64,000 nucleotides of DNA. It comes from Urechis unicinctus (lineage: Eukaryota; Annelida; Polychaeta; Xenopneusta; Urechidae). Of this stretch, positions 13,697 to 26,813 are shown piece by piece. A model generated the notes under the pieces. That model saw nothing but the letters and a program-made list of their open reading frames with translations, made no database searches and had not been told where the DNA came from. The stretch spans positions 27,154,795 to 27,218,794 of the forward strand of contig CM067348.1 of NCBI GenBank assembly GCA_034190875.2, written 5' to 3'. The first letter of the stretch is position 1. Each line of letters begins with the position of its first letter. The translations under genes were made by a program, and so were the position numbers.

Positions 13697-15359
13697 AGTT
13701 ATAAGCGCATGCTATTCATGCTGTTTATGACCATCCTGCAGGGTATCCTAAGCTGTTAATCAACAACAGCAATTGTGCTTTCTATGGCATTACAGGTTTT
13801 ATATTGAATGTACTTTTCTACACGGGACATATCGGAAGCCTAAAACAATATGGCATTATGTACAATAATGTTAAGAGAGCCATCGGGCCCAATATTACTA
13901 ATATGGAAACCAATAAAGCGATACCCGGTTTCCCAATAAGCCAGAATTACAGCTTTAGTGATGTAGATATTCCAGAATTAATCGTGACAGTTTGAGAATA
14001 TGCATAAGCATTCAGTTCCTGTGAATCTCGATGGAAATTGGTGCTTACAGGCAACAATATGTATGCCTTTTATTTAAATAGAGAGTCTCTGGAGACTCGA
14101 AATGACTGCTCCTGCACTATGTCAACTAACTAAATATTATCCTAAACGGCACCTGCTTTCTATTTATGGCATAGTGAACATCATTGTGGGATCGTATACA
14201 GAAAAATGACTGAATGAACACCAAGTCAACCCTGTGGTCATATTATTCAAACCTCAGGTCTACCAATACAAAACTGCATGCCAACATGTTCCTCGTTTGC
14301 TCTTTCTGTAAGGATTTAAGTGCATTAACGTTAACCAATGACTGAATGCAGCGCCTAGTGCGATATTAGTCAACATTGACATATTTGCCCATTGTTATTG
14401 GAATAAATAAACCGCGTTTTTTAAATGATGCCAAGTATTTGTGAAATACAGATCATTGGCATTTTTACACGTTATCCAAGAATCCAGTTGGTAGACTTAA
14501 CAAATAAATTTAAAGCCTCCTCTGTTACGATTGGGTAAACTCGTGTCGATCGCCGCTCTCAGCCAACCACATGCATAGATAATTGAACTATGAGCCTCTT
14601 TGAGTTCCTGATGGTTGTTATAATAACATTGAGTATGCTATGATATAGAATAAACCGACCTGACAATCACTTAGCTCACTAAATGGAAGCTGTTAAACAA
14701 AGAGCATGAAATACCCAACTGTTGATCTTGCAATTGCCTGCCATCAACCATCTTCAGGACCAACAATGGAGCGAATGAAAACAAATAGACCTTAAGTGAC
14801 CGAAGTGATCATCTGATTACCAAATCGCAAGTGTGTAGGTAATTGCATTCGGAAAGTATTATTGCTTCAACCTTGAGATTTCCCGTTCTTAATTGATACT
14901 AATTCGTGCCTTAGGAAGAGGACTGTAAGTCTGTCGGTTGAATACTAGTGGTCGTCGGCAGTAGTGAATCACAAGGCATATAACAAATTTGATGTATGTA
15001 AACTAAGCAATACGCGTTTGGTATCATAAGAACTAACTCAGATTTTAATTTAAGTAAGGCCTTGGAGAGGGGGTGACTACATTTACCAGGAATCATTTTC
15101 GGTAACATACTGAACTCAATATTGGTTCAAATTGACTTAGACGGCGGATGATATAATAGCAGGTTGCATCTTTAAATATATGTCAATCAACAATCGTATT
15201 GCGTGTCATTTTGTAAAGATATTTCCAATAAACAGGCTTTAAATGGTTTTTGTTTCAGGGGCATAAATACTGTCAGAATAATGATCTATGTGCATTAGGA
15301 GACACTATTCTGAAGGTTAAAGGAATCTTTCCATGCTTATAATCATTTTACCGAATTGC

Positions 15360-15435
15360 AAAGATATATGTCTTCACGTATAATCACTTTTGCAACAGTC
15401 ACTTGTAGCAATTTGTGATATCATGCTATAAAAGG
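15360..15435 (+). promoter_or_regulatory. TATA-box-like site in copy A
   Basis: TATAAAAGG at 15427-15435 matches the canonical TATA box. It follows GTGATATCATGC and is kept in copy B at 23441-23449 together with its flanks. No downstream transcript or open frame supports it independently, so this is a motif-level call only. Preservation of the exact motif in both copies adds little because the surrounding DNA is also similar. Confidence 0.25.
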
Positions 15436-18400
15436 AACCAAATTATATTTCACAGCCATAGAAGACTATAAATAACCTATGATTGCATTTCAATTACTAC
15501 ACCTCGTCCGATACATACTCAGTACATGTCGATGTTCCATCATTCTTATCGTGTTAATTAGGATTAGTATATTCCTCGAGGCATGCAGAGATCCAGCAAG
15601 GCGTTATCAAAGAATGTGCAGGACTTTTAATGTGACCATGATCGCAGTGTGGAATTAGACCCAAGCCTCGTGTACAGACTTATGATTTTTAGCGGAAATG
15701 CTTATTGAAATCAGATATCGAAAAGATGTTGGATGTCGTGCTTGAATTGAAGCAGAGCTAAGTTGATTGTCGCGCCTGTGTACATGTCGTTGTCACCGAA
15801 TAATGATATCATATTTGCAATAGTGAATTGCACGATCGATGTTGTTAATATTGTTTGCTGGCTGTACATGGTACAAAATCGATGATTTTGACAAACGGGC
15901 ATGCAATTAAGATATTCAGGCAAAATGCGCATCATTTGTTTTATTTTCTATTTTGTCACAATATGAAGCCCGCATTGAGGCAAATTGATTACATGTAATT
16001 CACCAGCTATCACAAACCTATGATTCTCGACGATAATTCTCATACGTATAAACCATACAGGCAACATCTTTACCACAGTCATATTTTACACAGTATGTGC
16101 CGACCAGCTTAATCATAAATGTGATGTTCAAAGTTCAACAGATCATTTAAGGTTGCTATACTGTTGTCCTCTGTGATTTAGCGATTATCTTATTAACGTC
16201 TCACAGATAGTGGGCTTCATCACCGTCGAATGCCGTCTGCATAATACATTACAATAATATGACATTGTTACAAAAGCATTTTATGATTAAACTATGATCC
16301 ATCAAGTAGATATATTCCTATAGGTAATGCCAAAATCTTACAATGTACAACACCACCTGCCCTCCACATCCGCAAAACGATAGCTGGCTTAATCATAATA
16401 CTCTGCACATGGTTGGGACTAGTAAAGTTAATGGCAGGTATATTGCGGGCTTCGTATAGGATGTGCCGACTGATAGTCACTGATGGCACAAGATAAAAGC
16501 TTATAGAATGAATGAGAAAACGTCACTACACACAGTACAATGCTGTCAGTAGGTGAGCGTTTAACTGGAATATAAAGACGAACAAAGCAGTTCACAATGA
16601 GTAAAAAGCAGGTATTTACCCAGGCAAAATACTCTCATTCGATTGTACCATGACTGTTGATATGCTGAAAATTGTGATTTATCGATGCCGTTCGCAGAAT
16701 AAAAGTAAAAAATGCAAACGGTGATTGCGGACAGTCGAACACATTTCTAAAATAATACTAGGACATATTCCATACATTGATCTGATTTCTTCTTCTGACA
16801 TGCAGCTTACACCTGGTAGCGCGTCAATGTATAAAATTTCTATTTAACCTGTATTTATTTGATTAAAACATATTTAGTGCACTAGCAACGAAGATATACC
16901 AGACGTCGTTATGGAGATTCAGGGAATATTATGTAATCTTTGCACGGAATATGCTGTGACAATGATACCAATTAGCAATGGAGCCCCGCCTGCTTCAGTG
17001 TGTGATATTCTATGGTTCCTAATGAAAGAGGGAAGGCAATAATAGCCATATGTATACATGGCAAACGTCACGCCAACTTTCATGCGATGCTGCTGTTACT
17101 GCTATGTGTATCATAGTAGCCATGGTTAACAATGCGAAACCAAACAATCCACGTCGTCCGGACTTATATTCGCTGAGAACCACCGAGATATGAAGCCCCT
17201 GGCCATTGGATGGTATTGGTATGTATGCAACCTTACATAATATATGCAGCTGGTATATATGAATATATGTTGTTTCTTGTGCCGCGTTTATTAAATCATA
17301 GGGGTTGAACGTACCTAGGTTTGTTATATGTGAGCCCTAGTGGGAAGTGTATGAGGTGAGTACAAGTTACATTCACAAGAACACTGAATAAACCTTAACT
17401 ATCCTCTGGGCATGAGGTGACAACAAACTCCACCGACCGGGTAATATTGTGCCTTAATACAATCAGGTATATTCCCTTGATGAAAGCATTGCCCAAACAC
17501 AGTGACTCAATGCTCATAGATAGAAAATTACACTTCCAATCCGGTTCGGCATTGCCTCATATTAAATCCTCCCTGGGGGATCCTCGTAATTCCCCTACGA
17601 TTTACAGCAGAACCATCGCAATATATGTCTTCTTAATTCTTACTTATTTGTACCTTGATGCTGGGGGTAATCCGTCATCTTGTTGGGTTCAGAAGCAACC
17701 AGACTGATGGCGAATAATATATTTTCGCCTATATAGGAAAACTGAGCCGCCTATAAATATATAACAGAATATATGTCCTATTGGGAATCAGTAGAACTAT
17801 GCGCTAACGATGTAAGGGGATAGCAGGATAACGAGCGTATTGCTGTTAGTAATGAGAGCAAATAGCATGGTTCATACCGTGTCTAGTGTTTGATGGTCTT
17901 CGAATGTACTAGTCTGACAACCGTGGCTGGCACAAACAGCAGAACATGACATACCGTAATGTGGATCTTCCAAATGAATGCACTTCATTGGTTGGCAACA
18001 TCCATCGAGATAGCTCGGATAGTGACAATTAAGGATAAGTCATTTACTATTAACTTTAAATATCTAAATCGCAATCGAATATGCCATTTTATTTTGAAGA
18101 CATCGGTACTCTTGCCTTGATAATTCTCACACCTGCTATGCATAGTGAGTATTTATCCGGGGAGATACCATCCATTTGCAATTGTGATTAATTAAGATGA
18201 CTTGAGTTGATTATATTGCTATAGTTATTTCTCTTCAATGACGATTCTCGGAGACAGTACGGCTGCTGATGACGAACTCGTTATCATTCAACGTACAAGG
18301 GATATGAGCAAATCCTTCCACGGTCGTTACTATGATAGATAAATTCAAGAGCTTTTCCAAAATCAAGCAACCGCTGATCACTATTTTGCCAACAGAGATA

Positions 18401-21009
18401 GCCTCTATGCTCACACGTCGTAAGGCAATAAATGCCATGGTCATCATTTGCAATTTGCACACTATTTGTCAGTGTATATATATTCAATAAAACGGGCATA
18501 ATAAATGAGCCTTGACAAACGCAGTAAAGTTCCCAAACGATGATCAATGACCTAGTTAGACCCGCTTTCGCCTTGCCAAACATTTATAGAAACGAATGCA
18601 GCGTTAAATATTGCATGCAACGTTTTTAGCAAACTAAACGCGAAATTAGTGATGTCATTTGTTTATACTAATGTGTGGCTACCCTCGAACATAAGAGGCA
18701 GTCTCTGCTTCTCTTTGAAAGTATTTCTGCTCTCCGAATACCGCTCGTTGCATGCTGCTAGTCTAAGTAACTGCTATCTCACTCAGCAATCTGTTGATGG
18801 ATACATAGCAAGGAAATAGGACCTACACGTCTCAAACATAATTACCCGCATTATCCTTCCCTTAGAACTGAGACATTCTAGCATACTCACACAAGGTATG
18901 AACCCTAATTATGATTCAGCAAAACAGGTTATTAAATAACCAGTCAATGGATGCGAATAACATGTGTATTTTGCTGGATGGATATAGATAATATTGTCCT
19001 GTTAAGCACCGATGGCGCAAAATTGAAGGTAATGACCGACAAATACTCAATTCCTATGGGAATCTGTCGACCGGATTCATTTCAAAAGATGTCAACATAA
19101 ATCTTCGTGACATACAGCGGTCCATATGCAGACAAACAGAGTCAATTAGATAAACAAGTAATTGCGTTATGATGTCTACAATGCATGACGATAAGTCATT
19201 GCATTTGGAGTTGCTTCAACTTCGAGAATCCCTCTGTGTTTTATGAATGACGAATTATTTGCGATGGGATTGTCCAATTTATGATCTGACATTTGCCAGT
19301 GACAGCACTGGTGACACTCAAGCCATTATAAAGATTGGACGGATATGAACGCAGTTTTGTACGGTCGTTGCGATGCAAATAACTCGGACGAATAATGTAA
19401 TTGACCCATTGTTGCTTTTTTGCTCACTATTTAGAATGCATTAATGTCATTGATAGGTTTTTCAGAGCTTACCAAAAATAATGCTGTCAGCCATCCGTTA
19501 TGGCTTGTTGACAACCGCAAATGATATATGGGACAAACCGATCACACTCTTCAGGGTTCCATACGTTGCTTTCTGTGAAGTCATACTAATAAAACATCAT
19601 ACTTGAATTTGCACGCCCAACTGAAAAATATTTATTTTATTTCGACTGGCTTATAATGTTCGAAATGCCGATGTGTTACATCTACGTTTCACGTAGCTAT
19701 CGAACGGCTATTTTTGAACATAGTTAAATATATTCCATAGCCTTAAATAACACTGTCTTTACCAAAAAAAAGTCACAAATCATATATTCCAAATGACATT
19801 TTGTAGGCAACGGATACCTTGAACCAAATATTTTGCTATACAAAGCTGATAGAAAAAAACTAATTCAAACGTTAAATATTGTACATGCGAGTTATTATCT
19901 ACTTGCTAACATACCAGCATGCAATACAATTCACTGGTATGATGAGGGTTTGTTGATATCAATTATTCAATGTCTGAAAACATATTTGTTCTAACACTCA
20001 ATCACGTTGCTTGAATGAATCATTGCGCGTGTATTGAAACTTGTCGGCATCACATATTCCGCGCAGCCCTCTCCAAAATCTACTGGTAACATAGGTTTAA
20101 AAGCTATGAGCCCAAAAGTGCAAACCGTGTTCCTGACCAATCAACGCCGAGGTTATCACCTAAACTGACTCGTTTGTGCACGTCTTATGAAAATATAGCA
20201 GAAAGTTTATACGAAGCGAACTCACAATCCTTTCGAAAGTCTTTTATATCGATCCCCGCGACTGTTGAACGTCATCGAGAGCTTCCGCTGGAGTCATTTC
20301 GATTTATAGAAGCGTGTTTCACTGTGTGCTTTTCCAGGTAGAATTTCAAATTTGATTTATTCTATGTACGGGCTGCGAACACAATTAAAGCCACAACCGC
20401 GTTGTATCTCTAGGTCTGCGTCAATATTTCATCTTCAAATTGATGATTTCGCGTTGACGTGTCAGGTATTTATCATTGTCGAGCATAGACAAGTAATCGC
20501 CACGGATGCATAAGCTACTTAGCAAAAGCACATTATGGCCTAGTACTTGGGATGGGCTGAAATGCTGCATCTATATGCATATTCTGCGTGGTAATGATTT
20601 ATTAGTCATGTCAGACAAAATTCTATCAACTCATTGTAGCTAAAGTTGCCACCTATTACTTCAGGCAATGAACACAAATTAACCCCCATTGGTCAACTTG
20701 ACAGCCTTTTAGGGATGACGCATATTCCATTTGTATTCCATAATAGCCGCAATCATTATTGCGATTGATCCATTGCTGGACGCCACATTTCAGTTCAAGG
20801 TGGTATTTCAAATTCATGGAGTGATGTCTTTCGAAATGAAAACAGATCCGGGAGATAGCAAAGCTATTTTTGCTCGACAAAGGCAGAACCGTGAGGGAGC
20901 AACTGTAATAAAATGACTTTCGGTATGTGCATGAGGACAATTTACATAAATGCATCGTTTATGCTAATGCGACGTTGCCTGATGTGCATACCTTCATGCG
21001 TCTTATCTT

Positions 21010-21393
21010 GGCTGATCGGACATCACGTTAGATTATTAGCAAGTTGATATCCTCCCAACACCCTTTTACCCACCCTTGTCACCAAAACGTTTTGAGGACA
21101 TCATCCCTAGAGGAAGACCGCCACGAAATATAGCGTTTCATCGCGTTTCAGTGCTATCTTCTGTTTTCGCAGAAGCTATACTTATAGGCTGAAATGACGA
21201 GGAACAGACGAGAACAATAGCTATATCTGAAGGTTGAAAAGTTAACTGAACGGACATCACGTTAGATCATTTAGCAAGTTGATATGCAGCCAGCACCCTT
21301 TTACCCAAACTTGTCACCCGAACGCTATACATATGGGCTGAAATGTCGAGGAACAGACGAAAACAATAGATATATCTGAATGTTGATTAGTTA
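21010..21393. repeat. Local tandem duplication inside copy B
   Basis: Two adjacent, related segments both begin CGGACATCACGTTAGAT (about 21017 and 21251) and both end in a TATATCTGAA...GTTGA motif. The second is shorter because it lacks about 80 bases between the AACG after the CACCC(T) stretch and GCTATAC. Copy A has a single version followed directly by the 824-bp insertion. Confidence 0.8.
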
Positions 21394-23375
21394 AAAGCGC
21401 ATGCTATTCGTGCTGTATACGACCATCCCGCAGAGTATCTTAAGCTGTTTATTAACAATAGCGATTAGACTTTCGGTGGCATTTAGGTTTTATATGGAAT
21501 GTACTTGCCTACACAGTACATATCGGAAGCCTAAAACAATATGGCATTATGTACAATAATGTTAAGAGAGCCATCGGGCCCAATATTACTAATATGGAAA
21601 CCAATAAAGCGATACCAAGTTTCCCAATAAGCCAGAATTACAGCTCTAGTGATGTAGATATTCCAACATTAATCGTGACAGTTTGAGAACACGCATAAAC
21701 TTTCAGTTCCCGTGAAACTCGTTGAACATTGGTGCTTACAGGCGAACAAATGTATGCTTTATTTTGAATAAGGGACTTTCTGGAGACTCGAAGTGACTGC
21801 TCCTGCACAATGTCAACTAACTAAATATTATCTTAAACGGCACCTGCTTTCTATTTATGGCATAGTGAACATCATTGTTGGATCGTATACAGAAAAATGA
21901 TTGAATGAACACCAAGTCAACCCTGTGGTCATATTATTCAAACCTCAGGTTTACCAATACAAAAGTGCATACAAACATGTTGCTCGTTTGCTCTTTCCGT
22001 AAGGATTTAAGTGCATTAACGTTAACCAATGACTGAATGCAGCGCCTGGTGCGATGCTTGTCGACATTGACATATTTGCCCATTGTTAGGAGTGTAATAA
22101 TTAAACCGCATTTGTGAAATACAGATCATTGGTAGTTTTACACGTTATCCACGAATGCAATTTGCAGTTTTTTACAAATATATTTAAAGTCTCTCCTGTT
22201 ACAATTGGGTAAACTCGTGTCGATCGCCAGTCTCAGCCAACCACATACATGGGTTATTGAACGAAGAGCCCATTGGAGTTCATAATGGTTGTTATTATAG
22301 CATTGGGTATACTGTGATATAGAATAAACCGACCTGACAATCACTTTGTTCACTAAATGGAAGCTGTTAAACAAAGAGCATGAATAACCCAACTGTTGAT
22401 CTTGCAATTGCCTGCCAACAACCATCTTCAGGACCAACAATGGAGCGAATGAGAACAAATAGACCTTAAGTGACCGAAGTGATCATCTAATCACCAAATC
22501 GCATGTTGGTAGGTAATTGCATTTGGAAGGTATTATTGCTTCAACCTTGAGATTTCCCGTTCTTAATTGATACTAATTCGTGCCTTAGGAAGAGGACTGT
22601 AAATCATGTCGGTTTAATACTGGTGGTTGTTGGCATATAGCAAATAAGGTGTATGTGAACTCAGCATTGCGGGTTTGGTATCATAGAAACTAATTCAGAT
22701 TTTAATTTAAGTAAGGTCGTGGAGAGGGTTTGGGGGTGACTACATTTACCAGGAATCATTTTCGGGTACATATTGAACTCAATATTGGTTCAAATTGACT
22801 TAGACGGCAGATGAAATAATAGCAGGTTGCATCTATAAATATATCCGTCAATCAACAATCGCATTGCATGTCATTTCGTAAAGATATTTCCAATAAACAG
22901 GCTCTTAATGGTTTATTTTTCGGGGGCGTTAATACTGAGTCACGCAATAAGACATAAACGCGAGTTACGTACTCATAATAACCCGAATCATCTATCATGC
23001 GTGTGTCATTGTGTGAGCGCGTCTCATCTAAATGCATCCAAACTGCATAGCAATAATACGGTAATTATACCTATGATCAGTGTTCACAGTGATATCGCAG
23101 ATATTCCAAACGAGTAATGCACAGATCTACCTATTATATGTCTGTACCGCATTTGCACAGCGTTGATAGCAAAATGGACCTATGGTATCGCTCGAATGGC
23201 AAATGTGACCCGCGTTTGCAGCAAGATGCTGGCATTTCTCTCACTAGATTCGAAAATTAAGACCACTTGAATGTACATATTATCTATCTAAAATACTTCT
23301 AAAAGCGACATATATTCAACATACTGAATTGTAAAGGAATCTGCCCATGCTTATAATCATTTTGCCGAAATGCAA

Positions 23376-23449
23376 AGAGATATGTCTTTACATATAATCA
23401 CTTTTGCAACAGTCACTTGTAGCAATCTGTGATATCATGCTATAAAAGG
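23376..23449 (+). promoter_or_regulatory. TATA-box-like site in copy B
   Basis: TATAAAAGG at 23441-23449 is the copy-B equivalent of the site at 15427-15435 and has the same upstream GTGATATCATGC. The caveat is the same: no independent evidence of transcription. Confidence 0.25.
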
Positions 23450-26400
23450 AACCAAATTATATCTTACAGCCATAGAATACTATAAATAACCTATTATTGC
23501 ATTTCATTTACTACACCTCGTCCGATGCATACTCAGTACATGTCGGTGTTCCATTATGGTTATCGTGTCAATTAGGATGTGTATACTCCTCGAGGCATGC
23601 ATAGATCCCATAGGCATTATCAATGAATATGCAGGACTTTTCATGTGATCATGATTGCGGTGGGGAATTAGACCCCAGACCTGTATTCAGATTTATGATC
23701 TTTAGCAGAAATGCTTATTGAAATCAGATATCGAAAAGAAGTTGGGTGTCCTGCATGACTTGGAGCAGAGCGAAGTTGATTGTCGCACCTGTGTACATGT
23801 CGCTGTCACCGAATAATGAGATCATATTTGCTAAAGATGTGAATTGCACGATCAATGTTGTTAATATTGTTTGTTTGTTAGCTGTACATGGTACAAAATC
23901 GATGCTATTAACAAACGAGCATGCAATTAAGATATTCAGACAAAATGCGCCTCATTTGCTTCCTTTGCCATTTTATCAAACTATGGGGCCCGCATAGAGA
24001 CTTATTGATTCAATGTAATTCACCATCTATCACAAACCTATGATTTTAGACGATAATTCTCATACATATAAACCACACAGGCAACATCTTTACCACAGAC
24101 ATATTTTACGCAGTATGTGCTGACCAGCTTAATCATAAATGTGAGGTTGTAAGTTTAACAGATCATTAAATATTGCTATACTGTTGTCCTCTGTGGTTTA
24201 GCGATTATCTTATTAAAGTCTGACAGATAGGGGCTGCATCACCGTCGAATGCCGTCTGAATAATACATTACAATAATATGACATTGTTACAAATGCATTT
24301 TATGATTAAACTATGATCCATCAAGTAGATATATTCCTATAGGTAATGCCACTATCTTACAATGTACAACACCACCTGCCCTCCACATCCGCGAAACGAT
24401 GGATGGCTTAATCATAATACTCTGTAATTGGTGGTGACTAGTGAAATTAATGGCAGGATTTGTATGGAATATGCAGACTGATAGTCACTGATGGCACAAA
24501 ATGAAAGCTTAACAATGAATGAGAAACGTCACAACTCTTGGCACAGTGCTGCCTGTAGGTAAGCGTATGACTGGGATATGAAGACGAATAAACCAACTGA
24601 CAATGAGTTAAAAGCCTGTATTTACCTAGGCAAAATACTACCATTCGATTGTGCCATGACATTTAATGTGCTGCATAGTGTGATTTATTGATGCCGTTCG
24701 TAGAATAAAACTTGAAAATTCAAACGGTGAATGCCAGCAGCAAAACACATTTCTGGAATAATACTAGAACATTGATCTGATTCCATTGAATTTCTATTTA
24801 ACCTGTATTATTTTGATTACAAAACATTTAGTGCGCTAGCAACGAAGATATACCAGAGGTCATTATGGCGATTCAGGGAATATAATGTAATATTTGCACG
24901 GAATATGCTGTGCTAATGATACCAATCAGGCAATGGAGCTCCGCCTGCTTCAGTGTGTGATAATCTATGGTTCCTAATGAAAGAGGGAAGGCAATAATAG
25001 CCATATGTATAAATGGCAAACGTCACGCCAACTTTCATGCGATGCTGCTGTTACTGCTATGTGTATCATAGTTGCCATGGTTAATAATGCGAAACCGAAC
25101 AATCCACGTCGTCCGGACTTTTATTCACTGAGAACCACTGAAATATGAAGTCACGGGCCATTGGAAGGTATTGGTATGTATGCAAGCCTACATAATATAT
25201 GCAGCTGGTATATATGAATATATGTTGTTTCGTGTGCCGCGTTTATGAATTCATTGCAGGGGTTGAACGTACCTGAGTTTGTTATATATGTGTGCCCTAG
25301 TGGAAGGTGTATGAGGCGAATACAAGTTGCATTCACAAGAACACTGAATAAACCCTAACTATCCTCTGGGCATGAGGTAGCAACAAACTCTAGCGACCGG
25401 GTAATATTGTGTCTTAATACAATCAGGTATATTCCCTTGATGAAACCACTGCCACAACACAGTGACTTATTGCTCATAGATAGAAAATCACACTTCCAAT
25501 CCGGTTTGGCATTGCCTCAAATTGAATCCTCCTTGGGGGATCCTCGTAATTCCCCTACATTTTACAGCAGAACCAAAGCAATATATGTCTTCTCAATTCT
25601 TACTTATTTGTACCTTGATGCTGGGGGAAATCCGTCATCTTGCCGGATTCAGAAGCAACCCGACGAATGGCGCTTATATAGGAAAACTGAGCCGCCTATA
25701 AATATATATAAGGATGTATGTCCTATTGGGAATCAGTATAGCCATGCGCTAACCCTGTTAGGGGATAACAGGATAACGAGCGTATTGCTGTTGTAAATGA
25801 GAGCAAATAGCTTGGCTCATACCGTGTCTAGTGTTTGATGGTCTTCAAATGTACTAGTCTGACAACCATTAGTGGCACAAACAGCTGAACATGACATACC
25901 GCATTGTAGATCTTCCAAATGAATGCACTTCATTGGCAGGCAACAGCCATCGAAATAACACGGAATGTGACAATTAACGATAAGTCACTTACTATTAATT
26001 TTAAATATCTAAATAGCAATCCAATATGCCATTTTATTTTGAAGACATCGGTACTCTTGCCTTGATAATTCTCAGACCTGCTATGCATAGTGAGTATTTA
26101 CCCGGGGAGATACGGTTTAAAATACCATCCATTTGCAATTGTGATTAATTAAGATGACTTGAGTTGATTATATTGCTATAGTCATTTCCGTATCAATGAC
26201 GGTTCGTGGAGACACTACGGCTGCTGATGACGAACTCGTTATCATTCAACGTACAAGGTATATTTCCACGGTCGTTACTATGATAGATACATTCCAGAGC
26301 TTTTCCGAAATCAAGCAACCGCTGATCACTATTTTGCTAACAGAGATGGTCTCTATGCTCACACGTCGTAAGGCAATTAATGCCATGGCCATCATTTGCA

Positions 26401-26813
26401 ATTTGCACACTATTTGTCAGTGTATATATATATTCAATAACACAGGCATAATAAATGGGCCTTGACAAACGCAGTCAAGTTCCCAAACGATGATCAATGA
26501 CTTAGTTAGACCCGCTTTCGCCTTGTCAAACATTCATAGCAACGAATGCCGCGTTAAATATTGGATGCAACGTTTTTAGCAAACTAAACGCAAAATTGAT
26601 GATATCATTTGTTTAGACTAATATTTGGCTACCCTCAAACACAACAGGCAGTCTGTGCTTCTCTTTGAAGGTATTTCTGCTGTCCGAATACCGCTCGTTG
26701 CATGCTGTTAGTCTAAGTAACTGCTATCTCGCTCAGCATTCTGTTGATTGATGCATAGCAAGGAAATAGGACCTACACGTCTCAAACATAATTACCCGCG
26801 TTATCTGTCCATC

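Larger units (their letters stand above)
10512..18862. repeat. Large tandem duplication, copy A
   Basis: This 8.35-kb unit aligns from end to end with 18863-26813, directly adjacent in the same orientation. Both copies begin near CACACAAGGT and end near ACATAATTACCCGC. Divergence by eye is uneven: stretches such as 12010-12170 and 12650-12850 are almost identical to copy B, others are clearly more diverged and carry indels. Copy A differs from B by an 824-bp insertion (12873-13696), absence of about 380 bases near 15290, and a shuffled patch at 10.79-11.10 kb. The open frames at 11711-12010, 12441-12623 and 17417-17707 are broken or drift without constraint in copy B. Confidence 0.93.
18863..26813. 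repeat. Large tandem duplication, copy B
   Basis: Second, directly adjacent copy of 10512-18862. It lacks the 824-bp insertion, keeps about 380 bases (near 22940-23325) absent from copy A, and has an internal duplication at 21010-21393. Frames here such as 25407-25796 (129 codons), 26196-26465 (89 codons) and 23746-23997 (83 codons) are interrupted by stops or frameshifts in copy A. In the best shared stretch (17430-17700 against 25415-25680) I counted by hand about 13 amino-acid-changing to 7 silent differences, which does not indicate a selected protein. Confidence 0.93.

Noticed and set aside
20656-20955. 99-codon minus frame in copy B
   Set aside because: Copy A has one A fewer in the GAAATGAAAACAG run, which breaks the frame; only a 60-codon piece remains there.
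17417-25796. Paired open frames in copies A (17417-17707) and B (25407-25796) that look alike at protein level
   Set aside because: Hand count of about 13 replacement to 7 silent differences, and a stop in A where B reads on; this fits drift of duplicated non-coding DNA.
26196-26465. 89-codon plus frame in copy B starting MTVRGDTTAADDE
   Set aside because: Copy A carries extra bases after CGTACAAGG (near 18300) that shift the frame to an early stop.
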